The notes: generated by a model not told the origin, from the letters alone. DNA of 15,394 nt from JAZMZS01 sp045580775 (GCA_045580775.1 JAZNOK010000178.1:1-15394); one strand, 5' to 3'. Shown: positions 1 through 7,263, numbered from the stretch's first letter. A program made the numbers and translations.

Positions 1-383
1 TGTGCGTTTTCCTTCTTTATCTGGTAGTTGAGCGTATAGGTAACGCTGACCTCCTGAATATCAGAGGAGAAAGAGAGCAGATCTATCGCTGCCTTTTGGT
101 TTCTGTTGTCCATATTTACAACCGTCTTCCACGGAAGCGAGAAGTGCACACCTGCCTCGTATGTATAGCTCTCGACATTACCGAAAGTCGTGACGATACC
201 GGTATGTCCGGTAGGAACAGTACGCACACAGCTGCCGACACCGCACACAGCTCCGAGCATGATCAATGCCACGGATATTGCTATGACCAGCACCTTTGAC
301 TTTGTATTCTTCTTGCGGTTCATTACAATAGCGGATACTCCGACCGCCGCAAGCAGGATACCGATAATAAATAATGTAAGCAT
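1..383 (-). CDS. SPFH/Band 7 (prohibitin-like) membrane protein, C-terminus cut by window edge
   Basis: About 127 codons are readable from an ATG at 383-381; the rest lies outside the window. Two hydrophobic segments (about residues 2-21 and 31-50) are separated by a short basic stretch (NRKKNTKSK). After them comes VPTGHTGIVTTFGNVESY and then EAGVHFSLPW, the typical opening of an SPFH/Band 7 domain, in which a V/IP.G..G.V..FG segment is followed by GxHFxxPW. SPFH proteins form membrane-bound oligomeric scaffolds and often influence membrane proteases or microdomains; the role here cannot be told. The start has an AGAGGA ribosome site about 9 bases upstream and lies about 67 bases from a consensus promoter. 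No partner gene is visible in the window. The family call is firm; the subfamily is not. Confidence 0.85.
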   Translation of the reverse strand, partial: MLTLFIIGILLAAVGVSAIVMNRKKNTKSKVLVIAISVALIMLGAVCGVGSCVRTVPTGHTGIVTTFGNVESYTYEAGVHFSLPWKTVVNMDNRNQKAAIDLLSFSSDIQEVSVTYTLNYQIKKENA

Positions 384-457
384 GTTGTTTTTTCCTCTTT
401 TCTTGTATTTGCTTTCACACAAAAAAGCGATATCACTCTTTTTTCTGTGATGTATAT

Positions 458-486
458 ATTATATTATTTTTCATATTTATTGTCAA
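458..486 (-). promoter_or_regulatory. Sigma-A promoter of the Band 7 gene
   Basis: On the minus strand there is TTGACA (486-481), a spacer of exactly 17 bases, and TATAAT (463-458); both hexamers match consensus. Transcription would start near 451, leaving a leader of about 67 bases before the ATG at 383. A short inverted repeat (ATCAC at 451-447 and GTGAT at 436-432 on the minus strand) falls on the expected start point. Confidence 0.85.
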
Positions 487-533
487 CATTAAAGAGAAGA
501 AGCTACGACGCAAAAAAAGCTCGCGAGAGAATG

Positions 534-573
534 AAAAAAGGCTGTTTTTGCCCGACACCGAACAAATTCAGCC
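534..573 (-). terminator. Probable intrinsic terminator of the asparaginase gene
   Basis: Read on the minus strand: GGCTG (573-569), AA, TTTG, a loop, CAAA, AA, CAGCC (544-540), then six T (539-534). The outer 5-bp stem and an inner 4-bp stem are separated by a symmetric AA/AA internal loop. It lies 32 bases past the asparaginase stop and upstream of the Band 7 promoter, so it would close the ABC-asparaginase transcript. Confidence 0.6.
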
Positions 574-604
574 TATTTTTGATCAAAACCGAACCAAACG
601 GACA

Positions 605-1603
605 CTACACCTGCCGCATGATATCACCCGACAAGGAACGGTGCATGTATGTGTGTGCATCCATACCCATCGACAATATCAGCCACAGCTTTACATATAC
701 GGATACAGGGGAAATATCACGCATCTCATTTATACCCAGCCGCCCGAATGCCTGTGCACTCGCATAGTCGGGTCCTCCGGATACTCCGGCAGCATAAACC
801 GTAACCCCTCTCTCGGCACACATCAAATAAAACTCCTGTGCTGCCCGCGAGCTTGTATCCAGGGTACCCGAATGATATGTGTTGATAATGACATATTCCG
901 TCTCTTTGTTCAATGACGGATAGCACATTCCGGGATGTGCAGATAACACAAAGATCCGGTCGTTCTTCTCAGAGAGACTGTCAGCTGAAAGGGCCGTCAT
1001 CTCATCTTCAGCCTCGGTATATCCTTCGTTTTTTACAAAGCGGTCACCGTCAAAGTGTCCGTAGATACATCCGTATATGCTGGACACGTCATCCGAGTAT
1101 GCCTTTGCTCCTATCAGGCGTGTCGCCCTGTGCACACGTACTACAGACGAATTATCGTTTCTGTATACGACAAACACCCCTCTGCCGCAGCATCCTTGTA
1201 TGAAGTTCACCGCCCCTCTGAGATTATCGAGGGCATTGGCTCTCGGATTCTCTATCGGGCGATTGGATGATACAAGGCACACAGGTACGCACTCCAAACC
1301 GAGAGTATACCCGAGAGCCGCAGCTGAATATTGCAGGGTATCGGTACCGTGCGTTATGACAATGCCGTCATAGCCGCATGCCGCCTTTTCCCTGACAATG
1401 CCGCATAGCCTCGCAATCGTCTCTCCTGTGTTGTTTTCACTCAGCTCCGTATACGGCTCTATCATGTCATAATCAAAGTCAACCGTATATTTTTGCCTGT
1501 ACGCCTCTATGATCTTATAGGATTTTGAGCGTTCGGTGCTTATAACATCTCCCGAGAGGGTACTTCCGATAGTACCGCCGGTAAATATAAATAACAGCTT
1601 CAT
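605..1603 (-). CDS. ansA: Type I L-asparaginase-like amidohydrolase
   Basis: 332 residues with no signal peptide, so cytoplasmic. Members hydrolyse L-asparagine to aspartate and ammonia. The two signature segments are present: FTGGTIGS at 7-14, with Thr11 as the expected nucleophile, and ITHGTDTL at 83-90, with Thr87-Asp88 as the second catalytic pair. The usual TxK lysine appears as Arg162 in VHRATRL (158-164), judged by eye, so activity may be altered. Length is normal for the family. GGAG lies about 6 bases before the ATG. The gene starts 68 bases after the ABC subunit at 1672-3444 with no terminator seen between, so it is probably co-transcribed, though a weak promoter of its own cannot be excluded. 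A probable terminator follows it. The symbol is by family; orthology to a particular ansA is not shown. Confidence 0.85.
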   Translation of the reverse strand: MKLLFIFTGGTIGSTLSGDVISTERSKSYKIIEAYRQKYTVDFDYDMIEPYTELSENNTGETIARLCGIVREKAACGYDGIVITHGTDTLQYSAAALGYTLGLECVPVCLVSSNRPIENPRANALDNLRGAVNFIQGCCGRGVFVVYRNDNSSVVRVHRATRLIGAKAYSDDVSSIYGCIYGHFDGDRFVKNEGYTEAEDEMTALSADSLSEKNDRIFVLSAHPGMCYPSLNKETEYVIINTYHSGTLDTSSRAAQEFYLMCAERGVTVYAAGVSGGPDYASAQAFGRLGINEMRDISPVSVYVKLWLILSMGMDAHTYMHRSLSGDIMRQV

Positions 1604-1671
1604 GTTTGCTCCAAATTTTTATTGTTTATCCGTAAGACACTGTACTGCCGCAAAGACCCAAAAAAGCACTG

Positions 1672-3444
1672 TTACTGTACGGCAAACTGACTGTTATACA
1701 GTTCATAGTAAAAGCCCTCTTTTTCGAGTAGCTGCTCGTGAGTTCCCTGCTCTACGATATTTCCGTCACGCATGACAAGTATCAGGTCCGCTTCCTTAAT
1801 CGTAGAGAGGCGGTGTGCTACGATAAACGAGGTCCTGCCACGCATCATCTTCTCAAATGCCCTCTGAACTCTGAGCTCTGTCATAGTATCTATAGACGAG
1901 GTCGCCTCGTCGAGTATCAGCATCGGAGGAAGAGAGAGCATTACACGTGCTATACACAACAGCTGTTTCTGTCCGGCAGACAGGTTCCCTCCGCCCTCAT
2001 CAACATGGGTATTGTAGCCATCGGGCATTCTCTTGATAAAGCTGTGTGCATGTGCCTCACGGGCAGCAGCTATGACCTGCTCATCCGTAGCATCCGGACA
2101 TCCGAAGGCAATGTTATCACGCACACTTCCTTCAATAAGCCACGTATCCTGAAGGACCATACCGATATTGCGGCGAAGCTGCTCACGGGGAATATCGCGT
2201 ATATCGACACCGTCCACCCTGATAGCTCCGCTGTTTACATCATAGAAACGCATCAGCAGATTGATAAGTGTGGTCTTTCCGCAGCCGGTGGGGCCTACTA
2301 TAGCTACACGCATACCTTCTGAGATCTTTACATTAAAGCCGTCGATCAGCCGACGCTCCGGAGTGTAGGAAAAGCTGACATTGTCAAATTCGACCTCTCC
2401 TCTCACATCATCCAAAGCTCCGTCATGCCTGTCAGCCGACATCTGCTCAGCATCAAGAAGCTCAAATACTCTCTCTGCACTCGCAAGAGAGTTCTGAAAC
2501 TCCGTGATGACCGATGTTATCTCATTGAAGGGTTTTGTATACTGATTAGTATAGCTGAGAAATGTCGAAAACATTCCCACCGTCAAGAGAGCAGGATCCG
2601 ACACCGCTACCAATCCCCCTGCTATCGCCACTCCCGCATATATCGACGAATACATCAGCCTCGTCGAAGGATTGACGGTAGAGGAGTAGAATATTGCCTT
2701 CATTGCATGCTCGGACAGCTCGCCGTTTATCCTATCAAAGCCCGCCTCGGACTCTCCCTCATAGCCAAACGCCTTTACCACCTTCAGTCCGTCGAGCATC
2801 TGCTCTGTGTACGCCGTCAGCTCTCCGCGGGACTTTGACTGTTTGCCAAAAAAAGTATAGGTACGTGTGGATATGAAATTCGCTATAAGAAAGGACGCCG
2901 GAGAGAGCACGACCACAACGAGAGTGATCCATACATTTATCGAAAGCATAAAGCCTATCGTACCGACTATAGTCACTACCCCCGAAAACAGCTGAGTAAA
3001 GCCGATGAGCAGACCGTCGCTGATATGCTCGGAATCGTTTATGACTCGGCTGAGAGTGTCACCTGTAGGATGAGAGTCAAGGTATGACAGCGGCAGGCGG
3101 TGGATCCTTTCAAAGGTGCTTTTTCTAAGGCCGCTGACAACGCCGAAGGTAACGATGTTGTTGATATGAGACATGATCCATTGCGTGAGTGCCGCTACGG
3201 CGATGCACACGCATATCTTTAAAACAGAATCCCAAACACCTCCGAAGTTGACCTTCTGCTCAGATATATAGTCTACAGCTTTTCCTGTCAATATCGGAAT
3301 ATACAGAGAAAGCAAGGTCGTACATAGACTAAAGAGTATTATCAGGCATACCTGCCCGCGGTAAGGAGATATAAGCTTAAGTATCCTCTTTAAAGTTTTC
3401 ATTCTTGACGGCTTGCTTTTTTGGGAGATGTCAGTTTTTTTCAT
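1672..3444 (-). CDS. ABC exporter half-transporter, subunit with the catalytically complete nucleotide-binding motifs
   Basis: 590 residues: an N-terminal membrane domain of about six helices (roughly 30-310) fused to an ATPase domain (about 350-590), the MdlB/LmrD type of multidrug or lipid exporter half. Walker A is GPTGCGKT (384-391), the Q-loop Gln is 432, Walker B ends in Glu513 (MLILDEATSS), and the switch histidine is 544 (VAHRLST). The signature is LSAGQ (488-492), with Ala for the first Gly of LSGGQ. Its start overlaps the end of the partner gene by 14 bases, and AAAGGAG lies about 10 bases upstream, so translation is likely coupled. A second in-frame Met at 15 is possible, but the ribosome site fits the first. 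Together with the partner it should form an asymmetric heterodimer. The substrate is unknown. Confidence 0.9.
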   Translation of the reverse strand: MKKTDISQKSKPSRMKTLKRILKLISPYRGQVCLIILFSLCTTLLSLYIPILTGKAVDYISEQKVNFGGVWDSVLKICVCIAVAALTQWIMSHINNIVTFGVVSGLRKSTFERIHRLPLSYLDSHPTGDTLSRVINDSEHISDGLLIGFTQLFSGVVTIVGTIGFMLSINVWITLVVVVLSPASFLIANFISTRTYTFFGKQSKSRGELTAYTEQMLDGLKVVKAFGYEGESEAGFDRINGELSEHAMKAIFYSSTVNPSTRLMYSSIYAGVAIAGGLVAVSDPALLTVGMFSTFLSYTNQYTKPFNEITSVITEFQNSLASAERVFELLDAEQMSADRHDGALDDVRGEVEFDNVSFSYTPERRLIDGFNVKISEGMRVAIVGPTGCGKTTLINLLMRFYDVNSGAIRVDGVDIRDIPREQLRRNIGMVLQDTWLIEGSVRDNIAFGCPDATDEQVIAAAREAHAHSFIKRMPDGYNTHVDEGGGNLSAGQKQLLCIARVMLSLPPMLILDEATSSIDTMTELRVQRAFEKMMRGRTSFIVAHRLSTIKEADLILVMRDGNIVEQGTHEQLLEKEGFYYELYNSQFAVQ

Positions 3445-5173
3445 CTTGCTCTATCTCCTTTCTGTCAAGCTGTGAGTGGCATATCTCTCGGTATACCTCG
3501 CATGTACGAAGAAGCTCTCTATGAGTACCGAAGCCCACCAGTCTGCCGTCATCAAGCACGGCTATCTTGTCAGCTGAGCGGACCGTTCCCACTCTCTGAG
3601 AAACGATGAACACCGTCATATCTCGGCTGTATTCCTTTATCGAAGCACGAAGTCTGGCATCCGTAGCAAAGTCCAAAGCACTCGCACTGTCGTCAAGTAT
3701 GAGCACGGAGGGACGGCGTACAAGGGCTCTCGCGATCGTGAGACGCTGTTTTTGTCCTCCTGAGAGATTGCGTCCGCCCTGCTCAATACAAAAGTCCAGT
3801 CCTTCTCCCTTTTCCTCTACAAAATCAAGTGCCTGAGCAACCTCTAATGCCGTGTACATCTGCCAGTCATCAGCATCCTTGTTCCCTACTCTGAGATTGC
3901 TGCGTATATCCCCTGCAAACAGCTGTGCATTCTGAGGTACTACAGCTATCATCCTACGCAGAGACTCTATTGATATCTCGGTGCTCTTTTTTCCGTTTAT
4001 ATAGATCTCACCTTCATCGGGCTCATAAAAACGAGGTATGAGATTGACAAGTGTGGTCTTTGACGACCCTGTACCTCCGATCACCCCCACAGTCTCTCCT
4101 GCCGATACCGAAAAGCTGACAGAGCTTAGCGACTCCGAGCTTGCCCCGGAGTATGTGAAGCTGACGTTTCTCATCTCAACAGATACGCCGCCTGCAAACG
4201 CTGCCTCGTCGCCCGAATGCTCATCTACCGACGGCTCAAGATCGAATACAGCCTCGACCCTGTGCAAAGATGCGTTTGCCTTTGAGATAAGAATAATAAA
4301 GTTGACAAGCTTGACAAGCTCGACCAAAATCTGCGACATGTAGTTGATAAGTGCGATAACATCCCCGCTCGACAGTTCACCTGTGTCTACTCTGACAGAG
4401 CCGAAGTGAAGTATCAGCACTATCGCCAGATTGACCGTAACGAAGGTCAAAGGACCGAGAAGTGCGGATATCTTTCCTACAAATATCTGTGCACGGTAGA
4501 GACTGCCGTTCTCCTCCGAATACTTTTCAATTTCCTCGGTCTGGCGGTTGAATGCTCTGATGACACGTACACCACCGAGATTTTCTCTGGTGGTCAGCAT
4601 GACCCTGTCAAGATACCCCTGAACCTTTTTGTACAAAGGCATACAAACGATCGGGATCAAGCACACAACAATAAGCAATACAGCTATCGTACCCACAAAT
4701 ATCCATGCGATGCTTGTATCCACGGTGAAAGCCATGATCATTGCCCCGAAAACAACAAAGGGAGAACGCATGAACAAACGCAAAAACATGTTCACACCGT
4801 TTTGCACCTGATCTATGTCTGCTGTCATTCTGGTGATGAGGGTGGATGTGCCAATATCGTCTATCTCACGGTAGGTAAGAGCGTTGATATGAGAAAAAAG
4901 GTCCCGTCTCATGGCTGTACCGACAAAAACGGCACTTTTAGCGGCAAAATACTGTGCTGTAATAGCACTGACAAATCCAATAAGTCCGAGCAGGATCAAT
5001 ATCACCCCGCCCTTGACTATCACAGAAGTGTCAGAGCCTCCGATGCCTCGGTCTACCATGTCCGCGACGATCAGAGGAACAAACAGTTCAAACAAAGCCT
5101 CCAGCATCTTAAACAAGGGTGCAAGGATGCTCTGTACTGCTTTTTGCCTCATGTATCCTAACAATCGTTTCAT
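3431..5173 (-). CDS. ABC exporter half-transporter, subunit with degenerate ATP-site residues
   Basis: 580 residues from the chosen start; MdlA/LmrC type. The membrane domain covers about 15-305 and the ATPase domain about 330-570. Walker A is GGTGSSKT (366-373), the Q-loop Gln is 414 and the signature is a perfect LSGGQ (470-474). The catalytic Glu after Walker B is replaced by Asp495 (LILDDSASALD), and the switch His by Gln526 (IVSQRVGT). The same pair of changes is known in the degenerate half of heterodimeric exporters such as TM287/288. The reading frame extends 30 codons upstream to 5263, but GGAG with a 9-base spacer precedes the ATG at 5173 and a promoter lies just behind it, so the longer start is unlikely. 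The stop overlaps the partner gene start by 14 bases. The substrate cannot be inferred. Confidence 0.9.
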   Translation of the reverse strand: MKRLLGYMRQKAVQSILAPLFKMLEALFELFVPLIVADMVDRGIGGSDTSVIVKGGVILILLGLIGFVSAITAQYFAAKSAVFVGTAMRRDLFSHINALTYREIDDIGTSTLITRMTADIDQVQNGVNMFLRLFMRSPFVVFGAMIMAFTVDTSIAWIFVGTIAVLLIVVCLIPIVCMPLYKKVQGYLDRVMLTTRENLGGVRVIRAFNRQTEEIEKYSEENGSLYRAQIFVGKISALLGPLTFVTVNLAIVLILHFGSVRVDTGELSSGDVIALINYMSQILVELVKLVNFIILISKANASLHRVEAVFDLEPSVDEHSGDEAAFAGGVSVEMRNVSFTYSGASSESLSSVSFSVSAGETVGVIGGTGSSKTTLVNLIPRFYEPDEGEIYINGKKSTEISIESLRRMIAVVPQNAQLFAGDIRSNLRVGNKDADDWQMYTALEVAQALDFVEEKGEGLDFCIEQGGRNLSGGQKQRLTIARALVRRPSVLILDDSASALDFATDARLRASIKEYSRDMTVFIVSQRVGTVRSADKIAVLDDGRLVGFGTHRELLRTCEVYREICHSQLDRKEIEQDEKN

Positions 5174-5182
5174 TAAAGTAAT

Positions 5183-5186
5183 CTCC
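5183..5186 (-). promoter_or_regulatory. Ribosome binding site fixing the start of the first ABC gene
   Basis: GGAG on the minus strand, 9 bases before the ATG at 5173. The longer in-frame ATG at 5263 would lie upstream of the predicted promoter's start point, so the 580-residue product is preferred. Confidence 0.7.
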
Positions 5187-5216
5187 AAATAATAAAGCAA
5201 GTAATCTGATGCAGTA

Positions 5217-5245
5217 AATATATGTTTTTTAAAAAGATCCGACAA
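5217..5245 (-). promoter_or_regulatory. Candidate sigma-A promoter of the ABC-asparaginase operon
   Basis: On the minus strand, TTGTCG (5245-5240), 17 bases, TATATT (5222-5217): 4 of 6 and 5 of 6 consensus matches. The predicted start near 5210 gives a leader of about 37 bases to the ATG at 5173. It lies just outside the tandem repeats. Confidence 0.5.
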
Positions 5246-5311
5246 GCACGCCCGGTCGATCATTCGATAGACAAAGATATAACTACGACGCTCGGCGAAT
5301 TATGCTTTAGT

Positions 5312-5330
5312 ATATGACAAAACCCAAGTT
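5312..5330. repeat. Truncated extra copy of the 125-base element
   Basis: Bases 5313-5329 (TATGACAAAACCCAAGT) match the inner part of the full copies (CATGACCAAACCCAAGT at 5419-5435) with two changes. The last 20 or so bases of the element are missing, and the sequence joins directly to the start of the first full copy at 5331. This looks like a remnant left by deletion within a longer array. Confidence 0.6.
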
Positions 5331-5455
5331 GTTGCGGGTTATATATGGTTGAGCTTGCTCGCGATGTAGAAATTTTCGCAAGACGAAGAACGGAAGGGGA
5401 GGGAGTGTATTTACATACATGACCAAACCCAAGTCCCGAACGTATCTGATGTTAT
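5331..5455. repeat. Tandem intergenic element, copy 1 (125 bases)
   Basis: Begins GTTGCGGGTTATATATGG and ends near CTGATGTTAT; copy 2 follows at once with a 125-base period. Visible differences are about five substitutions, mostly A/G, and one single-base deletion. A potential hairpin, CTT-(GCTC bulge)-GCGA, loop, TCGC-AAG, spans 5354-5382. A purine tract (GGAAGGGGAGGGAG, 5392-5405) follows it. The 5264-5640 stretch holds no credible gene: the single-base indel shifts frames between copies, no frame has a convincing start, and the reading frames run across the rpsT terminator. It is probably a non-coding interspersed element, but its identity is unknown to me. Confidence 0.85.
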
Positions 5456-5578
5456 GTTGCGGGTTATATATGGTTGAGCTTGCACGCGATGTAGAAATTT
5501 CGCAAGACGAAGAACGGAGGGGGAGGGAGTGTATTTACATACATGACCGAACCCGAGTCCCGAACGTGTCTGATGTAT
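5456..5578. repeat. Tandem intergenic element, copy 2
   Basis: Second copy, about 95% identical to copy 1 by eye. Its hairpin spans 5479-5506; the T/A difference from copy 1 falls in the bulge (GCAC against GCTC) and the missing T falls in the loop, so the stem is intact in both. After 5578, TTGCGGAATTTATACGAGCGAG resembles a degenerate start of a third copy before it meets the rpsT terminator at 5600. Confidence 0.85.
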
Positions 5579-5599
5579 TGCGGAATTTATACGAGCGAG

Positions 5600-5635
5600 A
5601 AAAAACAACGCAACGGCGGGTCAGACCGTTGCGTT
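5600..5635 (-). terminator. Intrinsic terminator of rpsT
   Basis: On the minus strand, AACGCAACGG (5635-5626), a 9-base loop, CCGTTGCGTT (5616-5607), then G and six T. The 10-bp stem is perfect and begins only five bases after the rpsT stop codon. Confidence 0.95.
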
Positions 5636-5640
5636 CGTTT

Positions 5641-5904
5641 TTACGCCATTGCGTTGAGCTTCTTTGTAAACTGGCTCTTCTTGTGAGCGGCACAGTTCTT
5701 GTGGATGATGTTGCGGCATACTGCTTTGTCAACCATCTTAACAGCTGCTACGTATGCAACCTCTGCTGTTGCCTTGTCACCGTCCTCAACTGCCTTGACA
5801 AACTTCTTTATAGCTGTCTTAAGCTGAGACTTGAAAATCTGGTTCTGAAGGGTCTTAGCACTGATGACCTTAACACGCTTCTTTGCACTTTTGATGTTCG
5901 GCAT
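5641..5904 (-). CDS. rpsT: 30S ribosomal protein S20 (bS20)
   Basis: 87 residues, the normal length for bS20. It opens MPNIKSAKKRVKVI and is rich in Lys and Ala, with the conserved KTAIKKF and the C-terminal KNCAAHKKSQFTKKLNA segment. bS20 is a primary binder of 16S rRNA in early 30S assembly. The ribosome site is very strong: AAGGAGGTG, about 8 bases before the ATG. It forms its own transcription unit, with a good promoter about 85 bases upstream, a leader containing a stable hairpin, and a perfect terminator right after the stop. In other bacteria bS20 limits its own synthesis after transcription; whether this leader takes part is inference. Confidence 0.98.
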   Translation of the reverse strand: MPNIKSAKKRVKVISAKTLQNQIFKSQLKTAIKKFVKAVEDGDKATAEVAYVAAVKMVDKAVCRNIIHKNCAAHKKSQFTKKLNAMA

Positions 5905-5935
5905 ATTCTTGCACCTCCTTACGAATTTTATAGAA

Positions 5936-5969
5936 AGCGAAAGCGTCTGAGAGGATACGCATTTTCGCT
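5936..5969 (-). promoter_or_regulatory. rpsT leader hairpin
   Basis: On the minus strand, AGCGAAA-AT-GCGT (5969-5957), a 10-base loop ATCCTCTCAG, then ACGC-TTTCGCT (5946-5936): a 7-bp stem, a 2-base bulge and a 4-bp stem. It lies between the predicted transcription start and the ribosome site. No T tract follows (TTTCTATAAAA), so it is not a terminator. The CCTC in the loop could pair with GAGG of the ribosome site, which is speculative. It may be an autoregulatory or RNA-stabilising element. Confidence 0.55.
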
Positions 5970-5989
5970 ACACAGTATCACAGTTACTT

Positions 5990-6018
5990 ATGATACCATG
6001 AAAAAACAACAATTGCAA
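5990..6018 (-). promoter_or_regulatory. rpsT promoter with extended -10
   Basis: On the minus strand, TTGCAA (6018-6013), 17 bases, TATCAT (5995-5990), with TG one base before the -10. A 6-bp inverted repeat (GTATCA and TGATAC, 10 bases apart, 5975-5996) overlaps the -10 and the start point. The start should be near 5983. Confidence 0.75.
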
Positions 6019-6064
6019 GGGTTTTTCTAAAAAAAGTTCGGTTTATTTTCTGTTTTTTTCACAG

Positions 6065-7249
6065 TTATTTCTTTTTATATCCGACGAGCGTACCGGCTCC
6101 CTTTTTCAGTGCCGAAATGAAAGCCTGTGCCTGCTCCGGCGTATTCTCTCTTGAAAGAGACACACGTATAGTCCTATCGGCGGCATCAGGGTCAAGCCCG
6201 AAAGCCTTCAAGGCGGGGCTGGTCTGCTTTGAATGAGAGGAACATGCTGAACCGCTGGACACGCATATTCCCTCACCTGAGAGAAAATGAAGCATGGTTT
6301 CGCTCTTGATATTCGGAGTGGTAATGCTGATAATGTACGGAACGGCGTTCTTCGGGCGATTAAGCACAAAGCCTTCCAGGCACGGATCTTGTGCTATACT
6401 GTCCTCAATATATGACAGTATCTCCGCGGCTCTTTCATTGAGCTGCCTCATAGCCGCTCTGCTCTCAAGTGCAGCTCTTGCAAACCCGACTATATACGCT
6501 GTGTTTTCGGTGCCGGCACGCAGAGAATACTCCTGACCTCCTCCGTGTATCAAAGGCACAAGGAGGCGGCGTTTGAATATGTCCGGTGATATGACCAAAG
6601 CTCCAATGCCCTTGGGTCCGTGTACCTTGTGTGCACTCACCGATATCAGATCCGCTCCGAGAGAGGCGGGGCTGAGCATTATTTTCAGATACGCCTGAAC
6701 GCAGTCCGAGTGACACACACAGTCCGGGTTTGCCTCCCTCACCGCACGGAAAGCTGCCGCTACGTCATATCTGGCTCCTGTCTCGTTGTTCACAGCCATA
6801 AAGGAGCAGAGCACCGTTCTTGCGTCTGCATGCTTGCGTACAGCCTCGATATCTATCTCACCGCCCACAGTCGGTATATGAACTACCTCAAAGCCCTCTT
6901 GCTCAAGCTGTACGGCACATCGCTCAACCGATGGATGTTCTCCGTCTCCTACAAGCATTTTCGGTGTGAAATGCCACTTTTTTGATCTTCCGACACCGAG
7001 CAGAGCCAGGTTGTTTGCCTCACTGCCACCCGATGTAAAGATCAGACGGTGCTTTTTTTGATCGGTTCCAAGGGTCGAGAGAATATCTTCTCTTGCCTTT
7101 TCGGTGAGCTTGTGTACATCGTTTCCTGCTGCATGCAGGGAGGAGGGGTTTGCGTAGCTGTCTCTGAGCATCGCTTCTATTGCCCGTATGCATTCTTCAG
7201 ACGGTCGGGTAGTGGCTGAATTGTCAAAATATATCTCTTCTCTGTTCAT
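6065..7249 (-). CDS. Cysteine desulfurase (NifS/IscS type, class V aminotransferase fold)
   Basis: 394 residues, normal for the family. These PLP enzymes take sulfur from L-cysteine as a persulfide, for Fe-S clusters or tRNA thiolation. Visible motifs: YFDNSATTRP at the N-terminus, GEHPSV with His105, MAVNNETG (151-158), SAHKVHGPKG with the PLP lysine at 208, GGGQE, RAGTEN, and the active-site loop SSGSACSSHS with the persulfide Cys336. No scaffold gene (iscU/nifU) or thiI is adjacent, so the sulfur acceptor cannot be named. It starts 14 bases after the lipoprotein stop with only a weak GAGAG site, which suggests translational coupling. No clear terminator lies between its stop and the rpsT promoter. 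Confidence 0.95.
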   Translation of the reverse strand: MNREEIYFDNSATTRPSEECIRAIEAMLRDSYANPSSLHAAGNDVHKLTEKAREDILSTLGTDQKKHRLIFTSGGSEANNLALLGVGRSKKWHFTPKMLVGDGEHPSVERCAVQLEQEGFEVVHIPTVGGEIDIEAVRKHADARTVLCSFMAVNNETGARYDVAAAFRAVREANPDCVCHSDCVQAYLKIMLSPASLGADLISVSAHKVHGPKGIGALVISPDIFKRRLLVPLIHGGGQEYSLRAGTENTAYIVGFARAALESRAAMRQLNERAAEILSYIEDSIAQDPCLEGFVLNRPKNAVPYIISITTPNIKSETMLHFLSGEGICVSSGSACSSHSKQTSPALKAFGLDPDAADRTIRVSLSRENTPEQAQAFISALKKGAGTLVGYKKK

Positions 7250-7263
7250 GGTTCAGGCTCTCT

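Noticed and set aside
4406..5161. 251-codon plus-strand frame
   Set aside because: Antisense to the membrane domain of the ABC subunit; composition rich in His, Cys and Lys typical of a shadow frame.
5174..5263. Longer 610-residue start for the first ABC subunit
   Set aside because: It would begin upstream of the predicted transcription start and lacks a ribosome site, while the ATG at 5173 has GGAG with a 9-base spacer.
5411..5732. Two 65-codon minus-strand frames ending in a similar SDTFGT...SCM sequence
   Set aside because: The shared ending is the repeat read in the same frame; each begins in unrelated sequence (one inside rpsT) with no ribosome site.
5419..6030. 203-codon plus-strand frame beginning in repeat copy 1
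   Set aside because: It runs through the rpsT terminator and antisense through all of rpsT, and its start lies in repeat sequence; a shadow frame.
6019..6064. Possible terminator after the cysteine desulfurase gene
   Set aside because: Only a 4-bp CTGT/ACAG stem followed by A-rich sequence; the later seven-T run has no stable stem before it.
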